DNA of 64,000 nt from Pontibacter sp. Tf4 (GCF_014212495.1 NZ_JACKZC010000011.1:1-64000), one strand, 5' to 3'; positions 25,222 to 34,726 are shown, counted from the stretch's first letter. Notes: generated by a model from the sequence alone, not told the origin. Translations and numbers: made by a program.

Positions 25222-25890
25222 GTCCTGTCGAGCAACGCCGAGGCATCTTGTTTATCCTAGAGTTCCACTTTTGTCATTTCGAACGCAGTGAGAAATCTAT
25301 CTCAGCCTATAGTTGGCTATAGTTCTATAGTTGATTTGCCTACTACTGGAACCAAGCCTTTTCTTTCATAGCTGCTTTCATTCCTGGGAGCTCTATGAGC
25401 CTACAGTTCTATAGTTTCATTGGCTCCCTCCCAGGCCGGGAGGCCCCGTCTTCGGGCATCGCGCTGTGTACATTTCCTTTGCTCGTGCCTCGCAATGCTT
25501 TCAGCACCGGAAATCTACAAGGCGCTCAACCCAAAGACTGAAATCACATTCGATAGTTGCTGCCTTAGTTATAGTTTCAGTGCTTGCTCTTAGTTAGAGC
25601 AGATCATTTTTCTCGTAGTTGTAGTTCCATGGGGCCAAGTAAACTTGGCCTACTTATGCCTTAAACTATAGAACTATAGCTTAATCTAAAGCAGTATCAG
25701 AGCTCCCCTCCTTGGATAGGGAGGGGCAGGGGTGGTTGGACAAACCGTAACTATAAAACTATAGCAGTGCCAACTATAGCAAGACAAGGACTGTCCCATT
25801 GAGGGGACTACAGGGGTGTTAAAGCAGTAACTATAAGACTAAAGCTCAAACTATAGCCAAGCCCAAATCCAGAAAATCCTGATTCAGACA
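25222..25890 (-). repeat. Composite non-coding repeat, family A, copy 2 (reverse orientation)
   Basis: About 670 bases with the module order of copy 1. On the minus strand the conserved core is at 25422-25541. It is subtype 2, shared with copy 4, with outer stem ATTTCC/GGAAAT. It also contains the CCCCTCC palindrome and, between that and the AAATCC repeat, an extra GGACTGTCCC...ACAGGGGTGTTAAA unit (near 25789-25823) that also occurs in copy 4 and at 34397-34460. It fills the gap between the convergent AbgT and RidA-like genes. Confidence 0.8.
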
Positions 25891-25957
25891 AATTCTATTC
25901 TGTTGTCGGGGTGAGGTAAAATTATCCGCAACGCTAACTATAGTCCTTCAACCTAAA

Positions 25958-26377
25958 CTACCGTAAAGAAAAACCTTCAGTTTGTGGATGTTCTGCGGAC
26001 AAAAGGGCTGTTACTTCTATCTCTACTAAAAGTTCAGGATTTATGAGTGCGCTCACCTGCACCATGGTAGCGGCCGGTTTTATAGTCCGGAACACCTCGC
26101 CATGCGCGCGACCAATCTCTTCCCAGCGGGTTATGTCCGTTACAAACATGCGGGTGCGTACTACATCTTCCATTGTTGCGCCGGCTTCTTCTAAAGCTTT
26201 CACTATTTTCTGAAGAATGAATTTGGTCTGTTCGTAAGCATTGCCTTTTCCTATGATCTGGTCGCCGTCGGTAGCGGTAGTGCCTGCCACTTCAATTACA
26301 TTGCCCACCCGTACAGCACGGCTGTAGCCTACAATGTCTTCCCACATAGCGCCGGATGAGATGTTCTGCCTTTTCAT
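25958..26377 (-). CDS. RidA family (YjgF/UK114) protein lacking the catalytic arginine
   Basis: A 139-residue trimeric-type Rid fold protein with the segments GTTATDGDQIIGKG, VVRTRMFVTDITRW and LLVEIEVTAL. In classical RidA, an Arg in the PARSCVEV segment holds the carboxylate of the imine substrate; here the equivalent segment reads PAATMVQV, so that Arg is missing. It may belong to a Rid subfamily of other function. The ATG at 26377 is preferred to an upstream in-frame ATG at 26413. It is convergent with the family A repeat and divergent from the radical SAM gene. Confidence 0.82.
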   Translation of the reverse strand: MKRQNISSGAMWEDIVGYSRAVRVGNVIEVAGTTATDGDQIIGKGNAYEQTKFILQKIVKALEEAGATMEDVVRTRMFVTDITRWEEIGRAHGEVFRTIKPAATMVQVSALINPELLVEIEVTALLSAEHPQTEGFSLR

Positions 26378-26448
26378 AGTTAGAAAGTTAAGATTCTTAG
26401 TTACAATAATCAATCAGTAGCAATTAAGCTATATTTCGTTATCTCGTT

Positions 26449-26487
26449 CTAAAATTCGTAATTCGTAATTAATAATTCGTAATTAAG
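26449..26487. repeat. ATTCGTAATT tandem unit before the radical SAM gene
   Basis: Three to four head-to-tail units of ATTCGTAATT within 40 bases, immediately before the GTG start codon. A related ATTCATAATT array lies after the gene at 27603-27632, and others at 39805-39845 and 40213-40249. Confidence 0.6.
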
Positions 26488-26490
26488 ATC

Positions 26491-27471
26491 GTGCTCCTGA
26501 GAACCAGACCTGTACTTTGCAACTACTACGTTACTTATCGCTGTAACGCAAAGTGCTCGTTCTGCGATATCTGGGAAAAACCTTCGCCTTACATAACTAT
26601 AGATGATGTAGCGCAAAACCTGCGCGACCTGAAGAAACTGGGTGTACAGGTAATCGACTTTACCGGGGGCGAGCCGTTGCTGCATCGCCAGATCGACGAG
26701 ATGCTGGGACTGGCGCACGACATGGGCTTTATTACCACGCTCACCACCAACGCTATGCTTTACCCTAAACTGGCCCAGCACCTGAAAGGGAAAGTTGATA
26801 TGCTGCATTTCTCACTCGACTCTGCGCATAAACAAACCCACGATGCGGGCAGGGGAGTAGCTTGTTATGATTTCGTGATGGAATCTATTAAAGTAGCTAA
26901 AGCGCTGGGCGAGCGGCCGGATATTCTTTTCACCGTTTTTAAGCACAACCTGCACGAGCTGGAAGAAGTGTACCGAACCATAACCCAACCCAACAAACTG
27001 GTACTTATCCTGAACCCGGCCTTTGAATACAATGGGGTAGAAACCGGCGAACGCTTAACGGAAGCAGAACTGGAATACCTGTCGGCTTTTGGTAAACGGA
27101 AAGGCGTGTACCTGAACGATGGTTTTATTCAGCTTCGAAAGGATGGCGGAAACCATATCAGCGACCCGGTGTGTAAAGCAGCCACTACAACTATAGTTAT
27201 TTCGCCTGAAAACGAACTGGTATTGCCCTGCTACCACTTAGGCGCTAAAACCTACCCGATTAACGGTAACCTGCAGCAACTATACTATAGCCCCGAAGTA
27301 GAAAAGCAAAAGCAACTGGAAGGAAGACTGCCCGCCTGCGAAGGATGTACCATTAACTGCTACATGCAACCCAGTTTTGCCGTAAACCTGAATAAATACT
27401 TCTGGAAAGCCTTGCCCAGCACCCTGAAATACAACTACAACAAAGGCACCTGGAAGCGGTTAATTGTTTAA
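26491..27471 (+). CDS. Radical SAM protein with extra C-terminal cysteines
   Basis: A 326-residue protein with the radical SAM motif CNAKCSFC (Cys18, 22, 25), which binds the iron-sulphur cluster and S-adenosylmethionine, followed by the GGEPLL motif and LTTNAMLY. The C-terminal part carries further Cys (DPVCKAA, VLPCYH, CEGCTINCYM), as in SPASM-like domains that bind auxiliary clusters. It catalyses some radical reaction on a peptide, lipid or small molecule; no partner peptide gene is visible beside it. It begins with GTG directly after an AT-rich repeat. The C-terminus is basic. Neighbours do not reveal the pathway. Confidence 0.85.
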   Translation: MLLRTRPVLCNYYVTYRCNAKCSFCDIWEKPSPYITIDDVAQNLRDLKKLGVQVIDFTGGEPLLHRQIDEMLGLAHDMGFITTLTTNAMLYPKLAQHLKGKVDMLHFSLDSAHKQTHDAGRGVACYDFVMESIKVAKALGERPDILFTVFKHNLHELEEVYRTITQPNKLVLILNPAFEYNGVETGERLTEAELEYLSAFGKRKGVYLNDGFIQLRKDGGNHISDPVCKAATTTIVISPENELVLPCYHLGAKTYPINGNLQQLYYSPEVEKQKQLEGRLPACEGCTINCYMQPSFAVNLNKYFWKALPSTLKYNYNKGTWKRLIV

Positions 27472-27594
27472 TTGTTAATGGTTAAATGGATGATTGTTAA
27501 TTCTCTGAATCAGGATTTACAGAGTTTTAGATTTACACGATAAGAAATACTTTACAAGAGTAACAATTTAACCATCAACAATTAAACCATAACT
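27463..27594. repeat. Imperfect inverted repeat after the radical SAM gene
   Basis: TTGTTTAATTGTTAATGG-type sequence on the left (27463-27500) is mirrored by AACCATCAACAATTAAACC on the right (near 27570-27590). The loop holds a degenerate AATCAGGATTTACAG unit. The left arm overlaps the last codons of the gene, so the gene's end is formed by the repeat. It looks like a small palindromic insertion element. Confidence 0.5.
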
Positions 27595-27602
27595 TTACCA
27601 CC

Positions 27603-27632
27603 CATTCATAATTCTTCATTCATAATTCAAAA
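27603..27632. repeat. ATTCATAATTC tandem unit
   Basis: Two to three ATTCATAATTC-like units just before the carbonic anhydrase gene; related to the arrays at 26449 and 39805. Confidence 0.55.
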
Positions 27633-27636
27633 AGCT

Positions 27637-28155
27637 ATGCCCCTTATACTTCCGGTGAAAGGCGTGATGCCACAGATTGGCGATGATACATTTGTAGCAG
27701 AGAATGCAACGATAGTTGGCGATGTGGTGATGGGGCGCGAATGCTCTGTCTGGTTTAATGCCGTGATCAGGGGAGATGTAAATGCGATCCGGATCGGAGA
27801 CAAGACCAACATACAGGATGGCGCCGTGATACACTGCACTTACCAGAAAGCCGCCACCACCATTGGTAGCAACGTATCGGTAGGCCACAACGCTATTGTA
27901 CACGGCTGTACCGTAGAAGACAACGTACTGATCGGGATGGGGTCGATTGTGATGGACAATGCTATAGTGCAGAAGAACTGTATCGTGGCTGCCGGCGCTA
28001 TCGTTTTGGAAAATACCGTGTGCGAATCGGGTTGGATCTATGCGGGCATACCGGCTAAAAAAGTAAAACAGCTGAGCCAGGAACAGGTAGACGGCCTCGA
28101 CAAAGTAGCCAACAACTATGTAATGTACAGCGGCTGGTTTACAGGAAAAGAATAA
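27637..28155 (+). CDS. Gamma-class carbonic anhydrase family protein
   Basis: A 172-residue left-handed beta-helix protein built of hexapeptide repeats (ATIVGDVVMG, SVWFNAVIRGDVNAIRIG and so on). The three zinc-type histidines are visible as IHCT (His66) and VGHNAIVHG (His84 and His89), the last two with the five-residue spacing seen in Cam-type enzymes. The C-terminal helix packs on the trimer. Reaction would be reversible hydration of CO2, but many family members have no measured activity. Function is thus inferred. It is convergent with the CorC gene. Confidence 0.87.
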   Translation: MPLILPVKGVMPQIGDDTFVAENATIVGDVVMGRECSVWFNAVIRGDVNAIRIGDKTNIQDGAVIHCTYQKAATTIGSNVSVGHNAIVHGCTVEDNVLIGMGSIVMDNAIVQKNCIVAAGAIVLENTVCESGWIYAGIPAKKVKQLSQEQVDGLDKVANNYVMYSGWFTGKE

Positions 28156-28363
28156 CCGGTCTGTAACTATAGCCCATACCTTCGCTCGCGTCCCGCGAGT
28201 GTGAGCTACCCGCGGACTCCGGCCGCGTTTAGACTATAGCCGCAACTATAGAGCAACACCTGAACTATAGTTCGACATGAGCCAGGGCGCTCGCGCTATA
28301 GCTGTAATCACAACTATAGCTCTTTCAGCAAAACTATAGTTGGCTCAAAACTATAGTTGCAGT
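28156..28363. repeat. Convergent intergenic region with family B repeat copy 2
   Basis: A family B unit in the other orientation spans 28177-28230 (TTCGCTCGCG, GTGTGAGCTA, CGCGGACTCCGGCCGCG). Around it are at least seven CTATAG cores in 200 bases, three of them full AACTATAGTT palindromes, one directly beside the stop codon of the minus-strand gene. No gene or T-rich terminator is seen. Confidence 0.6.
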
Positions 28364-29698
28364 TTAATGCTCCGGCATTTCGCGCAGTGTGGATTCTTCC
28401 CGCATTTCTTCGCGTATCTTAAACAGTACCGAATCAATACTTCTTTCTGATTTCTCGAGCACACGAACTTCATACTCGTTAAAATCAATGGTATCGGTAA
28501 TGTTTTCCGGTATCTGACCATAAATCACACTGATCAGGCCGCCTACAGTTTCGTAATCTTCGCCCTCCGGCAGTGCATAAGGCAGGTAATCGTTTGCATC
28601 CGAGATCGAGGCAGCGCCACTTACTTTGTATTCGTAGTCGCCTAACATTTCTACCAGCGGCACTTCTTCATCGTACTCGTCCTGTATCTCGCCTACCAGT
28701 TCCTCAATAATATCCTCAATGGTAACAATACCTGATACGCCGCCAAACTCGTCGGTAGCGATAGCCATGTGCAGGTGGCGGCGCTGGAACTGTTTCAGCA
28801 GGCGGTTTATTTTCTTGGTTTCCGGCACAAAATAGGCAGGGCGCATCAGTTTCTCTAATTCTATCGGCTCCCCGAGGCGCATCTTGCTCAGCAGGTCTTT
28901 TACATACAGCACACCCACAATATTGTCGATGTTGCCGCTGTACACCGGCAGGCGCGAGTAACCCTCGTTAAAGATGATCTCCATCAGGTCGTGCTCTGAG
29001 ATGTTAAGGTCTACGGCAACCATTTTGGTACGCGGCACCAGTATCTGCTTCACCATGCGCTCGTTAAACTGGAACACATTCTCGATCAGCTCGTGCTGCG
29101 AATCCTGGATGGCACCTCCCTCGGCGCTTTGCTCAAAGAGCAGGCGCAGTTCTTCGGCAGAGTGTACCTCGGCGCCATGCAGCGAGCGGATGCCCATAGA
29201 ACGCAGGATAAAGTTTGAAAAACCGTTGAGCAGCCAGATAAACGGAATGAACAGGATATAGAAGAACCGCAGCGGCAGCGCAATAGCCAGCGTAGTAGAC
29301 TCCGGGCGCTGTATTGCCAGCGATTTTGGGGCCAGCTCGCCAAATACAATGTGCAGTACTGTAATTAAAGCAAAGGCAATAGGCAGGGCAATGCTGTGGG
29401 CTACTTCGGGGCTTGGCTCAAAACCAAAAGCAGCCATAATGTTGATGATGATCTGCGACACAACGCTTTCCCCGATCCAACCAAGGCCCAGCGAGGCCAG
29501 CGTAATACCCAGCTGTGTGGCCGACAGGTAGGCATCGAGGTGCGATATCATGTGGGATGCCATTTTTGCCATGGTGTTGCCGGCCTGCGCCTTCAGCTCT
29601 ATCTGCGAGGCGCGCACCTTTACGATAGCAAACTCGGCAGCCACGAAAAAGCCATTAAGCAATACCAGGAATATGGTAAGAAGTATATTTAGGATCAT
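28364..29698 (-). CDS. CorC/HlyC family membrane protein (DUF21-CBS)
   Basis: A 444-residue inner-membrane protein. The N-terminal DUF21 (CNNM) domain of about 190 residues has four hydrophobic helices with AEFAIVKVR and LGITLASLGLGWIGE. It is followed by a pair of CBS domains (LVPRTKMVAVDL to FGGVSGIVTIEDIIEE, about 215-345), which bind nucleotides, and the transporter-associated C-terminal domain (YEVRVLEKSE). Family members act in magnesium or cobalt efflux and are sometimes called hemolysins, which is a misnomer. The gene appears monocistronic and has no CTATAG within it. Confidence 0.92.
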   Translation of the reverse strand: MILNILLTIFLVLLNGFFVAAEFAIVKVRASQIELKAQAGNTMAKMASHMISHLDAYLSATQLGITLASLGLGWIGESVVSQIIINIMAAFGFEPSPEVAHSIALPIAFALITVLHIVFGELAPKSLAIQRPESTTLAIALPLRFFYILFIPFIWLLNGFSNFILRSMGIRSLHGAEVHSAEELRLLFEQSAEGGAIQDSQHELIENVFQFNERMVKQILVPRTKMVAVDLNISEHDLMEIIFNEGYSRLPVYSGNIDNIVGVLYVKDLLSKMRLGEPIELEKLMRPAYFVPETKKINRLLKQFQRRHLHMAIATDEFGGVSGIVTIEDIIEELVGEIQDEYDEEVPLVEMLGDYEYKVSGAASISDANDYLPYALPEGEDYETVGGLISVIYGQIPENITDTIDFNEYEVRVLEKSERSIDSVLFKIREEMREESTLREMPEH

Positions 29699-29825
29699 AG
29701 TTTAAGTATAGGCAAGCTAAGGCGCTACTCTGTAAAATTAACTAAAATACGATGTTAAGCCACAAATGTATATAGTTTGGCAAATATTAGCGCTAAATAT
29801 GGCCTTTTAGCCCGTTTATAAAAAC

Positions 29826-29851
29826 AAAAGGTGCCTTGCGGGGCACCTTCG
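29826..29851 (-). terminator. Intrinsic terminator of the small minus-strand gene
   Basis: Stem AAGGTGCC/GGCACCTT; read on the minus strand it is followed by TTTGTTTTTA. It lies about 30 bases after the stop of the gene at 29876. Confidence 0.8.
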
Positions 29852-29875
29852 TGTTACAGATACGCTGGCACTAAA

Positions 29876-30184
29876 CTATGCATGCAGTGCAAAAGAAGCC
29901 TTGGCGGTTGTAAACAACTCGTGGGCGTTTTCAGAAGTAAGCTGGGGCAGAAATATTTTTCTGGCCTCTTCTTCCGAGATCAGTTTGTACGTGTTTGGTG
30001 CCAGGGTATCCAGGAAGGGATTGCAAAAAGAATAGATATACTCATCCGTCATGGTTTTGTAGACTACATGAAAATTATGCTTTTCATCGCGTACAAGCTT
30101 CATTGCTTTAAAGATGTAGCCAAACACTCTGCCGCACTCTGTCTGTAATAGCTGCTCATCGGTATGCTCAAGACGTTGTTTCAT
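29876..30184 (-). CDS. Small hypothetical protein
   Basis: A 102-residue soluble protein of mixed alpha/beta character (KAMKLVRDEKHNFHVVYKTM, EDEARKIFLP-like helix at the end). There is no signal peptide, no metal motif and no recognised family. It has its own terminator and is followed by a 570-base AT-rich gap, so it is an independent unit. Function unknown. Confidence 0.7.
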   Translation of the reverse strand: MKQRLEHTDEQLLQTECGRVFGYIFKAMKLVRDEKHNFHVVYKTMTDEYIYSFCNPFLDTLAPNTYKLISEEEARKIFLPQLTSENAHELFTTAKASFALHA

Positions 30185-30758
30185 GGTGTTTATTGGTTGA
30201 GTTATACTTATTCTTTGTTATAGTACAATCAAAAGTAGGCTAAAATTCCGTTCCCGTCACCCCTTAACAGCAGTTACAAGTAAGCGGTAGTTTTATATTG
30301 GTATACTTCAAAATTTAAAGGGTGAAAGTTTATAATTTATGTGTTGCACCGTAATAATTTTAACTTGTATAATATACGGAAAATATTTTAAAATAGTTAT
30401 CTTTTTATATATTATTTTTAATGTATTTTATAAAAATTTGTGTTTGACTTTGAAATATTGCTATAGTTATCGAAGCGAATGTTAGGGCTGTGAAAGCAGG
30501 AAAAATATAACTGGGGTTGCTATAGTGGTGGCGGCTTTTGTAACTGTAATGCTGTTGTTTTAGTTGGTCGGGAAGGCAAAGCAGTTTATAGTGCGCAGGT
30601 AGCTATACATCTGCCGCAGCCGGAATAAACTATAGTTGCTACCCAAGGCAGCGATATATTTTTTACATTTGTAGCTATAGTTGTTAACATTGTTTCCCTG
30701 GCTTGTGTTATGCTTTTAATAACACGGGTTACACAACCTACAAATTAAAGAAGCACGT
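30185..30758. other. AT-rich gap upstream of dsbD
   Basis: 574 bases without a visible gene. The middle (30340-30440) is very AT-rich. Four CTATAG cores lie between about 30460 and 30680, one a full palindrome near 30629. TACATTTG at 30664-30671 is a candidate -7 element for dsbD. Confidence 0.45.
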
Positions 30759-32984
30759 ATGCTTACTACTATATCTTCTAAAAGCCTTTGGGCTGCTGCG
30801 CTGTTCTGGCTGGTCACCTTTTCGGCAGTTGCGCAGGTACTTAAGCCGGCTACCTGGAGTTATGATGTCTCTAAAAAACAAGTCGCGGTTGGCGAGGAAG
30901 TTGAGCTGATCTTTAACGTTCGCATCGATAAGGACTGGTACCTGTACTCGTCTGATTTTGATCCGGAACTGGGCCCGATGGTAACGGAATTTACCTTTGC
31001 CAAGCATCCGTCTTACGAACTGGTAGGCAAAATAAAACCGGTTAACCCCAAAAAGAAATACGACGACCTGTGGGGCGGTGAGTATACTTACTTTACCGGC
31101 ACAGCCCAGTTCCGCCAGAAAATACGCGTGCTGCAGCCCGAGCTGTTGGTAAAAGGCACTTACGAGTACCAGGTTTGTACCGACATAGATGGCCGCTGCA
31201 TTCCGTTTGACGACGATTTTACGTTTAATAACAAACAGATTCAGGTAACCGGAAAAGCCGCTGCACAGCCAACAAAAGCTATAACTGCTGAACAACCTGC
31301 TCCTGCTGCTCCATCTGCAGGCCAGCCTACTGGCGAATTGCAAACTATAGTTCAGCAGCCTGCCACTACCGATACAGCTGCCAGCGTGGCTTTTGGCCTG
31401 GGCGAAAAAGCAACTACAGATACCGTAACCGCTCCGGAAAACAGTGAAACTATACAGGCCGCCGATGTTGCCCTGACCGCACCTGCCACCGATGAAAGCG
31501 ACCTGTGGACATTTATGATCATGGCCTTTGGTGCCGGTGTGCTTGCGGTACTAACACCATGTGTATACCCTATGGTGCCGATGACGGTGAGCTTCTTTAC
31601 CAACAGCAGCGAAAGCCGCGGAAAAGCAATCCTGAAAGCCTTTGTGTACGGCCTTTCTATCATTGCTATCTACACCCTTGTCGGGACTATATTTGCGAGA
31701 GTTTTTGGGGTGGATGGAGCCAATTTCATCAGTACACACTGGTTCCCGAACCTGCTTTTCTTCTTTGTGTTCATCCTGTTTGCCATGTCGTTCTTCGGCA
31801 TGTTTGAGATCACGCTCCCAAGCTCGTTCCTGACAAAAGTAGATGCGCAGGCAGATAAAGGTGGCTGGGTAGGTGTGTTCTTTATGGCCATGACCCTGGT
31901 GCTGGTTTCCTTCTCCTGTACCGGTCCGCTGGTTGGCAGCATCATTGCCTCATCCTTCCAGGGCGAAGTGATACGACCTATAGTTGGCATGTTCGGGTAT
32001 TCGCTGGCTTTTGCTTTGCCGTTTACCTTGTTTGCCATTTTCCCGTCGTGGCTAAGCAGCCTTCCTAAGTCTGGTGGCTGGCTGAACTCAGTAAAAGTAG
32101 TGCTGGGTTTTATAGAGCTGGCACTGGCGCTTAAGTTCCTGAGCGTAGCCGACCAGGTGTACCACTGGGGCATCCTGGACCGCGAAGTGTACCTGGCGCT
32201 CTGGATCGTGATCTTTACGCTGATGGGCTTTTACCTGCTAGGCAAACTCAAGTTCTCGCACGACTCTGACCTGAACTATATTAGTGTGCCGCGCCTGTTC
32301 TTTGCTATTGTTACGTTTGGGTTTGTAGTGTACCTGGTGCCGGGCCTGTTCGGTGCACCGCTTAAAGCACTGTCCGGTTACCTGCCGCCACAAACCACTC
32401 AGGACTTCGATATCAATAAAATTGTAAGGCAGAACAATGGTGGCAACGCTGGCAATACCGCTGTGTTAGCTGCCAACACCAATGAGCAGTGCGAGGCGCC
32501 GAAATATGCTGATTTCCTGCATCTGCCGCATGGCCTGCAAGGCTACTTCGACCTGGAACAAGCCAAGAAATGTGCCGCTGCCCAGGGCAAACCGATCTTT
32601 ATAGATTTTACCGGACACGGCTGCGTGAACTGTCGCGAAATGGAGCAAAATGTTTGGTCGGACCCGGCTGTGCTGAAACGCCTGCGCGAGAACTATGTGG
32701 TGGTAGCGCTGTATGTAGACGACAGAACCGAACTGCCGCAAAGCGAATGGTACACCAGCACTTACGATGGCAAGGAAAAGAAAACGATCGGCAGAAAGTA
32801 CGCCGACTACCAGATCACGAAGTTTAACGTAAATGCCCAGCCATATTATGTGCTGATGGACGAACATGAGAACGTGCTGGTAAAACCAACTGCTTACGAC
32901 CTGAGCATAGATAATTTTGTGAAGTTTTTAGATGCCGGTGTAGAGGCTTACAAGAACAGACAAAGCAGCGTAGCTCAGAGGTAG
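30759..32984 (+). CDS. dsbD: Thiol:disulphide interchange protein DsbD
   Basis: A 741-residue inner-membrane protein that carries electrons from cytoplasmic thioredoxin to periplasmic disulphide reductases. A signal peptide ends near AVAQ. The periplasmic alpha domain (about 30-170) has YQVCTDIDGRC with its redox Cys pair. A Pro/Thr/Ala-rich linker follows. The membrane part has the CVYPMVPMTV and SFSCTGPLVG motifs that bear the two intramembrane Cys. The C-terminal thioredoxin-like domain has GHGCVNC (Cys622, Cys625). Length fits the full three-domain form, not the short CcdA form. The gene is convergent with sod. Confidence 0.9.
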   Translation: MLTTISSKSLWAAALFWLVTFSAVAQVLKPATWSYDVSKKQVAVGEEVELIFNVRIDKDWYLYSSDFDPELGPMVTEFTFAKHPSYELVGKIKPVNPKKKYDDLWGGEYTYFTGTAQFRQKIRVLQPELLVKGTYEYQVCTDIDGRCIPFDDDFTFNNKQIQVTGKAAAQPTKAITAEQPAPAAPSAGQPTGELQTIVQQPATTDTAASVAFGLGEKATTDTVTAPENSETIQAADVALTAPATDESDLWTFMIMAFGAGVLAVLTPCVYPMVPMTVSFFTNSSESRGKAILKAFVYGLSIIAIYTLVGTIFARVFGVDGANFISTHWFPNLLFFFVFILFAMSFFGMFEITLPSSFLTKVDAQADKGGWVGVFFMAMTLVLVSFSCTGPLVGSIIASSFQGEVIRPIVGMFGYSLAFALPFTLFAIFPSWLSSLPKSGGWLNSVKVVLGFIELALALKFLSVADQVYHWGILDREVYLALWIVIFTLMGFYLLGKLKFSHDSDLNYISVPRLFFAIVTFGFVVYLVPGLFGAPLKALSGYLPPQTTQDFDINKIVRQNNGGNAGNTAVLAANTNEQCEAPKYADFLHLPHGLQGYFDLEQAKKCAAAQGKPIFIDFTGHGCVNCREMEQNVWSDPAVLKRLRENYVVVALYVDDRTELPQSEWYTSTYDGKEKKTIGRKYADYQITKFNVNAQPYYVLMDEHENVLVKPTAYDLSIDNFVKFLDAGVEAYKNRQSSVAQR

Positions 32985-33033
32985 ACCGGTTATTAAAGAG
33001 ATTAAACTGATTAAGCAGGATACCTGCACCAAA

Positions 33034-33081
33034 CTACAAACAAAAATCCCCGCCATTTCTGGTGGGGATTTTTGTTTGTAG
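33034..33081. terminator. Bidirectional terminator between dsbD and sod
   Basis: A long stem with CTACAAACAAAAATCCCC on the left and its reverse complement on the right, so a T-rich run follows the G/C part in either direction. It serves both convergent genes. Confidence 0.88.
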
Positions 33082-33126
33082 TTCAGAAGTCTAAAATCTA
33101 ACGTCTATCATCTAGTTTCTAAACTA

Positions 33127-33735
33127 CTACTTTGCTTCGTTGTAGCGGCGGGTTACTTCTTCCCAGTTCACTACGTTCCAGAAAGCGTTGATGTAGTCCG
33201 GACGACGGTTCTGGTAGTTCAGGTAATAGGCGTGCTCCCACACGTCCAGGCCCAGGATTGGCTGACCGCCGCAACCTTCAGCGAATGGCATCAGGGTATT
33301 GTCCTGGTTAGGCGTAGAGCAGATCTCCAGCTTACCATCTTTTACGCAAAGCCATGCCCAACCAGAACCGAAACGGGTAGCTGCAGCGGCGTTAAATTTC
33401 TCTTTCATCTGATCGAAAGAACCGAATGCTGAATTGATTGCATCTGCCAGCTCACCTGAAGGCTGACCGCCACCGTTCGGAGAAAGAATTGTCCAGAACA
33501 GGTTGTGGTTGTAGTAACCGCCACCGTTGTTACGAACCGCTTTGTTTTCGCCATCCAGGTTTTGCAGGATATCTTCAATGCTTTTGCCTTCCATGTCGGT
33601 GCCGGCAATGGCCTTGTTCAGGTTGTCGGTATAGGCCTGGTGGTGTTTTGTATGGTGGATCTCCATGGTGCGTGCATCAATGTGCGGCTCCAGTGCATCG
33701 TAAGCATAAGGTAATTTCGGAAGTTCGAAAGCCAT
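33127..33735 (-). CDS. Superoxide dismutase (Fe/Mn family)
   Basis: A 202-residue cytosolic enzyme that converts superoxide to oxygen and hydrogen peroxide. Metal ligands are visible as His27 in EIHHTKHH, His77 in YYNHNLFW, and Asp164 and His168 in [10 protein letters not shown]. Length and motifs match the Fe/Mn family; whether it prefers iron or manganese cannot be told with confidence from the sequence. It is monocistronic and shares a bidirectional terminator with dsbD. Confidence 0.94.
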   Translation of the reverse strand: MAFELPKLPYAYDALEPHIDARTMEIHHTKHHQAYTDNLNKAIAGTDMEGKSIEDILQNLDGENKAVRNNGGGYYNHNLFWTILSPNGGGQPSGELADAINSAFGSFDQMKEKFNAAAATRFGSGWAWLCVKDGKLEICSTPNQDNTLMPFAEGCGGQPILGLDVWEHAYYLNYQNRRPDYINAFWNVVNWEEVTRRYNEAK

Positions 33736-33822
33736 AGTTTTGTATATTTTTATATGTGAACAATTACATACGTAGCCATTGTAGGAGTACGTATGCGTTT
33801 AAACTCTTAGTTTCAAAATTAG

Positions 33823-34278
33823 TTATTTTCTTCTGGCTGCAAAGAAAGTTGCCATCAGGTCGGCACATTCCTGCGCCATAATACCGCTAACCATCTCGGT
33901 TTTAGGATGTAGTAAATTGCCTACTCTTCTATAACCGCGCTTCGGCTCATTTGTTCCGAACACTACCCGCTTAAGCTGTGCCCAGTAGCTGGCGCCCGCG
34001 CACATAATGCAGGGCTCAACCGTTACATACAGCGTACAGTCATGTAGATACTTATTGCCCAGGTACTCGGAGGCAGCGGTAAAAGCCAGCATCTCGGCAT
34101 GGGCAGTTACGTCGTTCAGTTTCTCGGTCTGGTTGTAGGCTTTGGCTATAATGCGGTTGTTGGCAACTATAACAGCCCCAATCGGAATCTCGCCTTCTTC
34201 AAAAGCCTGCTGCGCCTGCCGGTAGGCCTGCTGCATAAAATACTCGTCGCTGTAAATAGAAAGAAAATCTGTAGCCAT
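33823..34278 (-). CDS. tadA: tRNA adenosine deaminase-like protein
   Basis: A 151-residue zinc-dependent deaminase. TAHAEM gives the zinc His60 and the catalytic Glu62, and VEPCIMCAGA gives Cys90 and Cys93. The CAGASYWAQLKRVVFG and NLLHPKTE segments fit the TadA branch, which converts adenosine 34 of tRNA-Arg to inosine. A more general nucleoside deaminase is possible. The start at 34278 is preferred; the upstream in-frame ATG at 34314 would add twelve residues with no obvious role. Confidence 0.87.
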   Translation of the reverse strand: MATDFLSIYSDEYFMQQAYRQAQQAFEEGEIPIGAVIVANNRIIAKAYNQTEKLNDVTAHAEMLAFTAASEYLGNKYLHDCTLYVTVEPCIMCAGASYWAQLKRVVFGTNEPKRGYRRVGNLLHPKTEMVSGIMAQECADLMATFFAARRK

Positions 34279-34726
34279 AGTTGTAAAGGTAAAGGCTAAG
34301 GCCAGGTTAAGCAAGGTTTAGTTGCTGGTTGTTTGGTGAGGATACTATCTGCACATAAACTGTAACTATAGAACTATAACTCAAACTATAGCAGGACTGT
34401 CCCCTTGAGGACAAGTGAGAACGAGAGTTCGAAACTTGCGAGCGCAGCTCACAGGGGTGTTAAACGCCAACTATAGAACTATAGCTATAACTGTAGTCGG
34501 ACCACTGAAACTATAGACCGATAGCCAACGACACTACTTTTGTTGTCCCTTGCGGGCCAGTTGAGTCGGGAGACTCGCGCCAGCGAACAATGTTTTGGTA
34601 AAATCAACTATAGAACTATAGCTGCAACTATAGCAATCCCACTAATCCAGCCAATCCCTTTCACTGGTCCATAAAAAAAGCCTCTCCTGGTTGCAGAAGA
34701 GGCTTTTAAGCTATAGTTAGGTAAGC
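34279..34726. repeat. Intergenic region with repeat fragments
   Basis: 448 bases without a gene. They hold a variant of the GGACTGTCCC...CAGGGGTGTTAAA unit (34397-34460, with about 35 extra bases inside), a GAGTCGGGAGACTC hairpin (34564-34577), and about ten CTATAG cores. The right end carries the terminator of the gene at 34727. These fragments recur inside family A copies. Confidence 0.6.
34673..34709 (-). terminator. Intrinsic terminator of the gene at 34727
   Basis: Stem AAAAGCCTCT/AGAGGCTTTT with a 15-base loop; on the minus strand a run of seven T follows. Confidence 0.82.
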
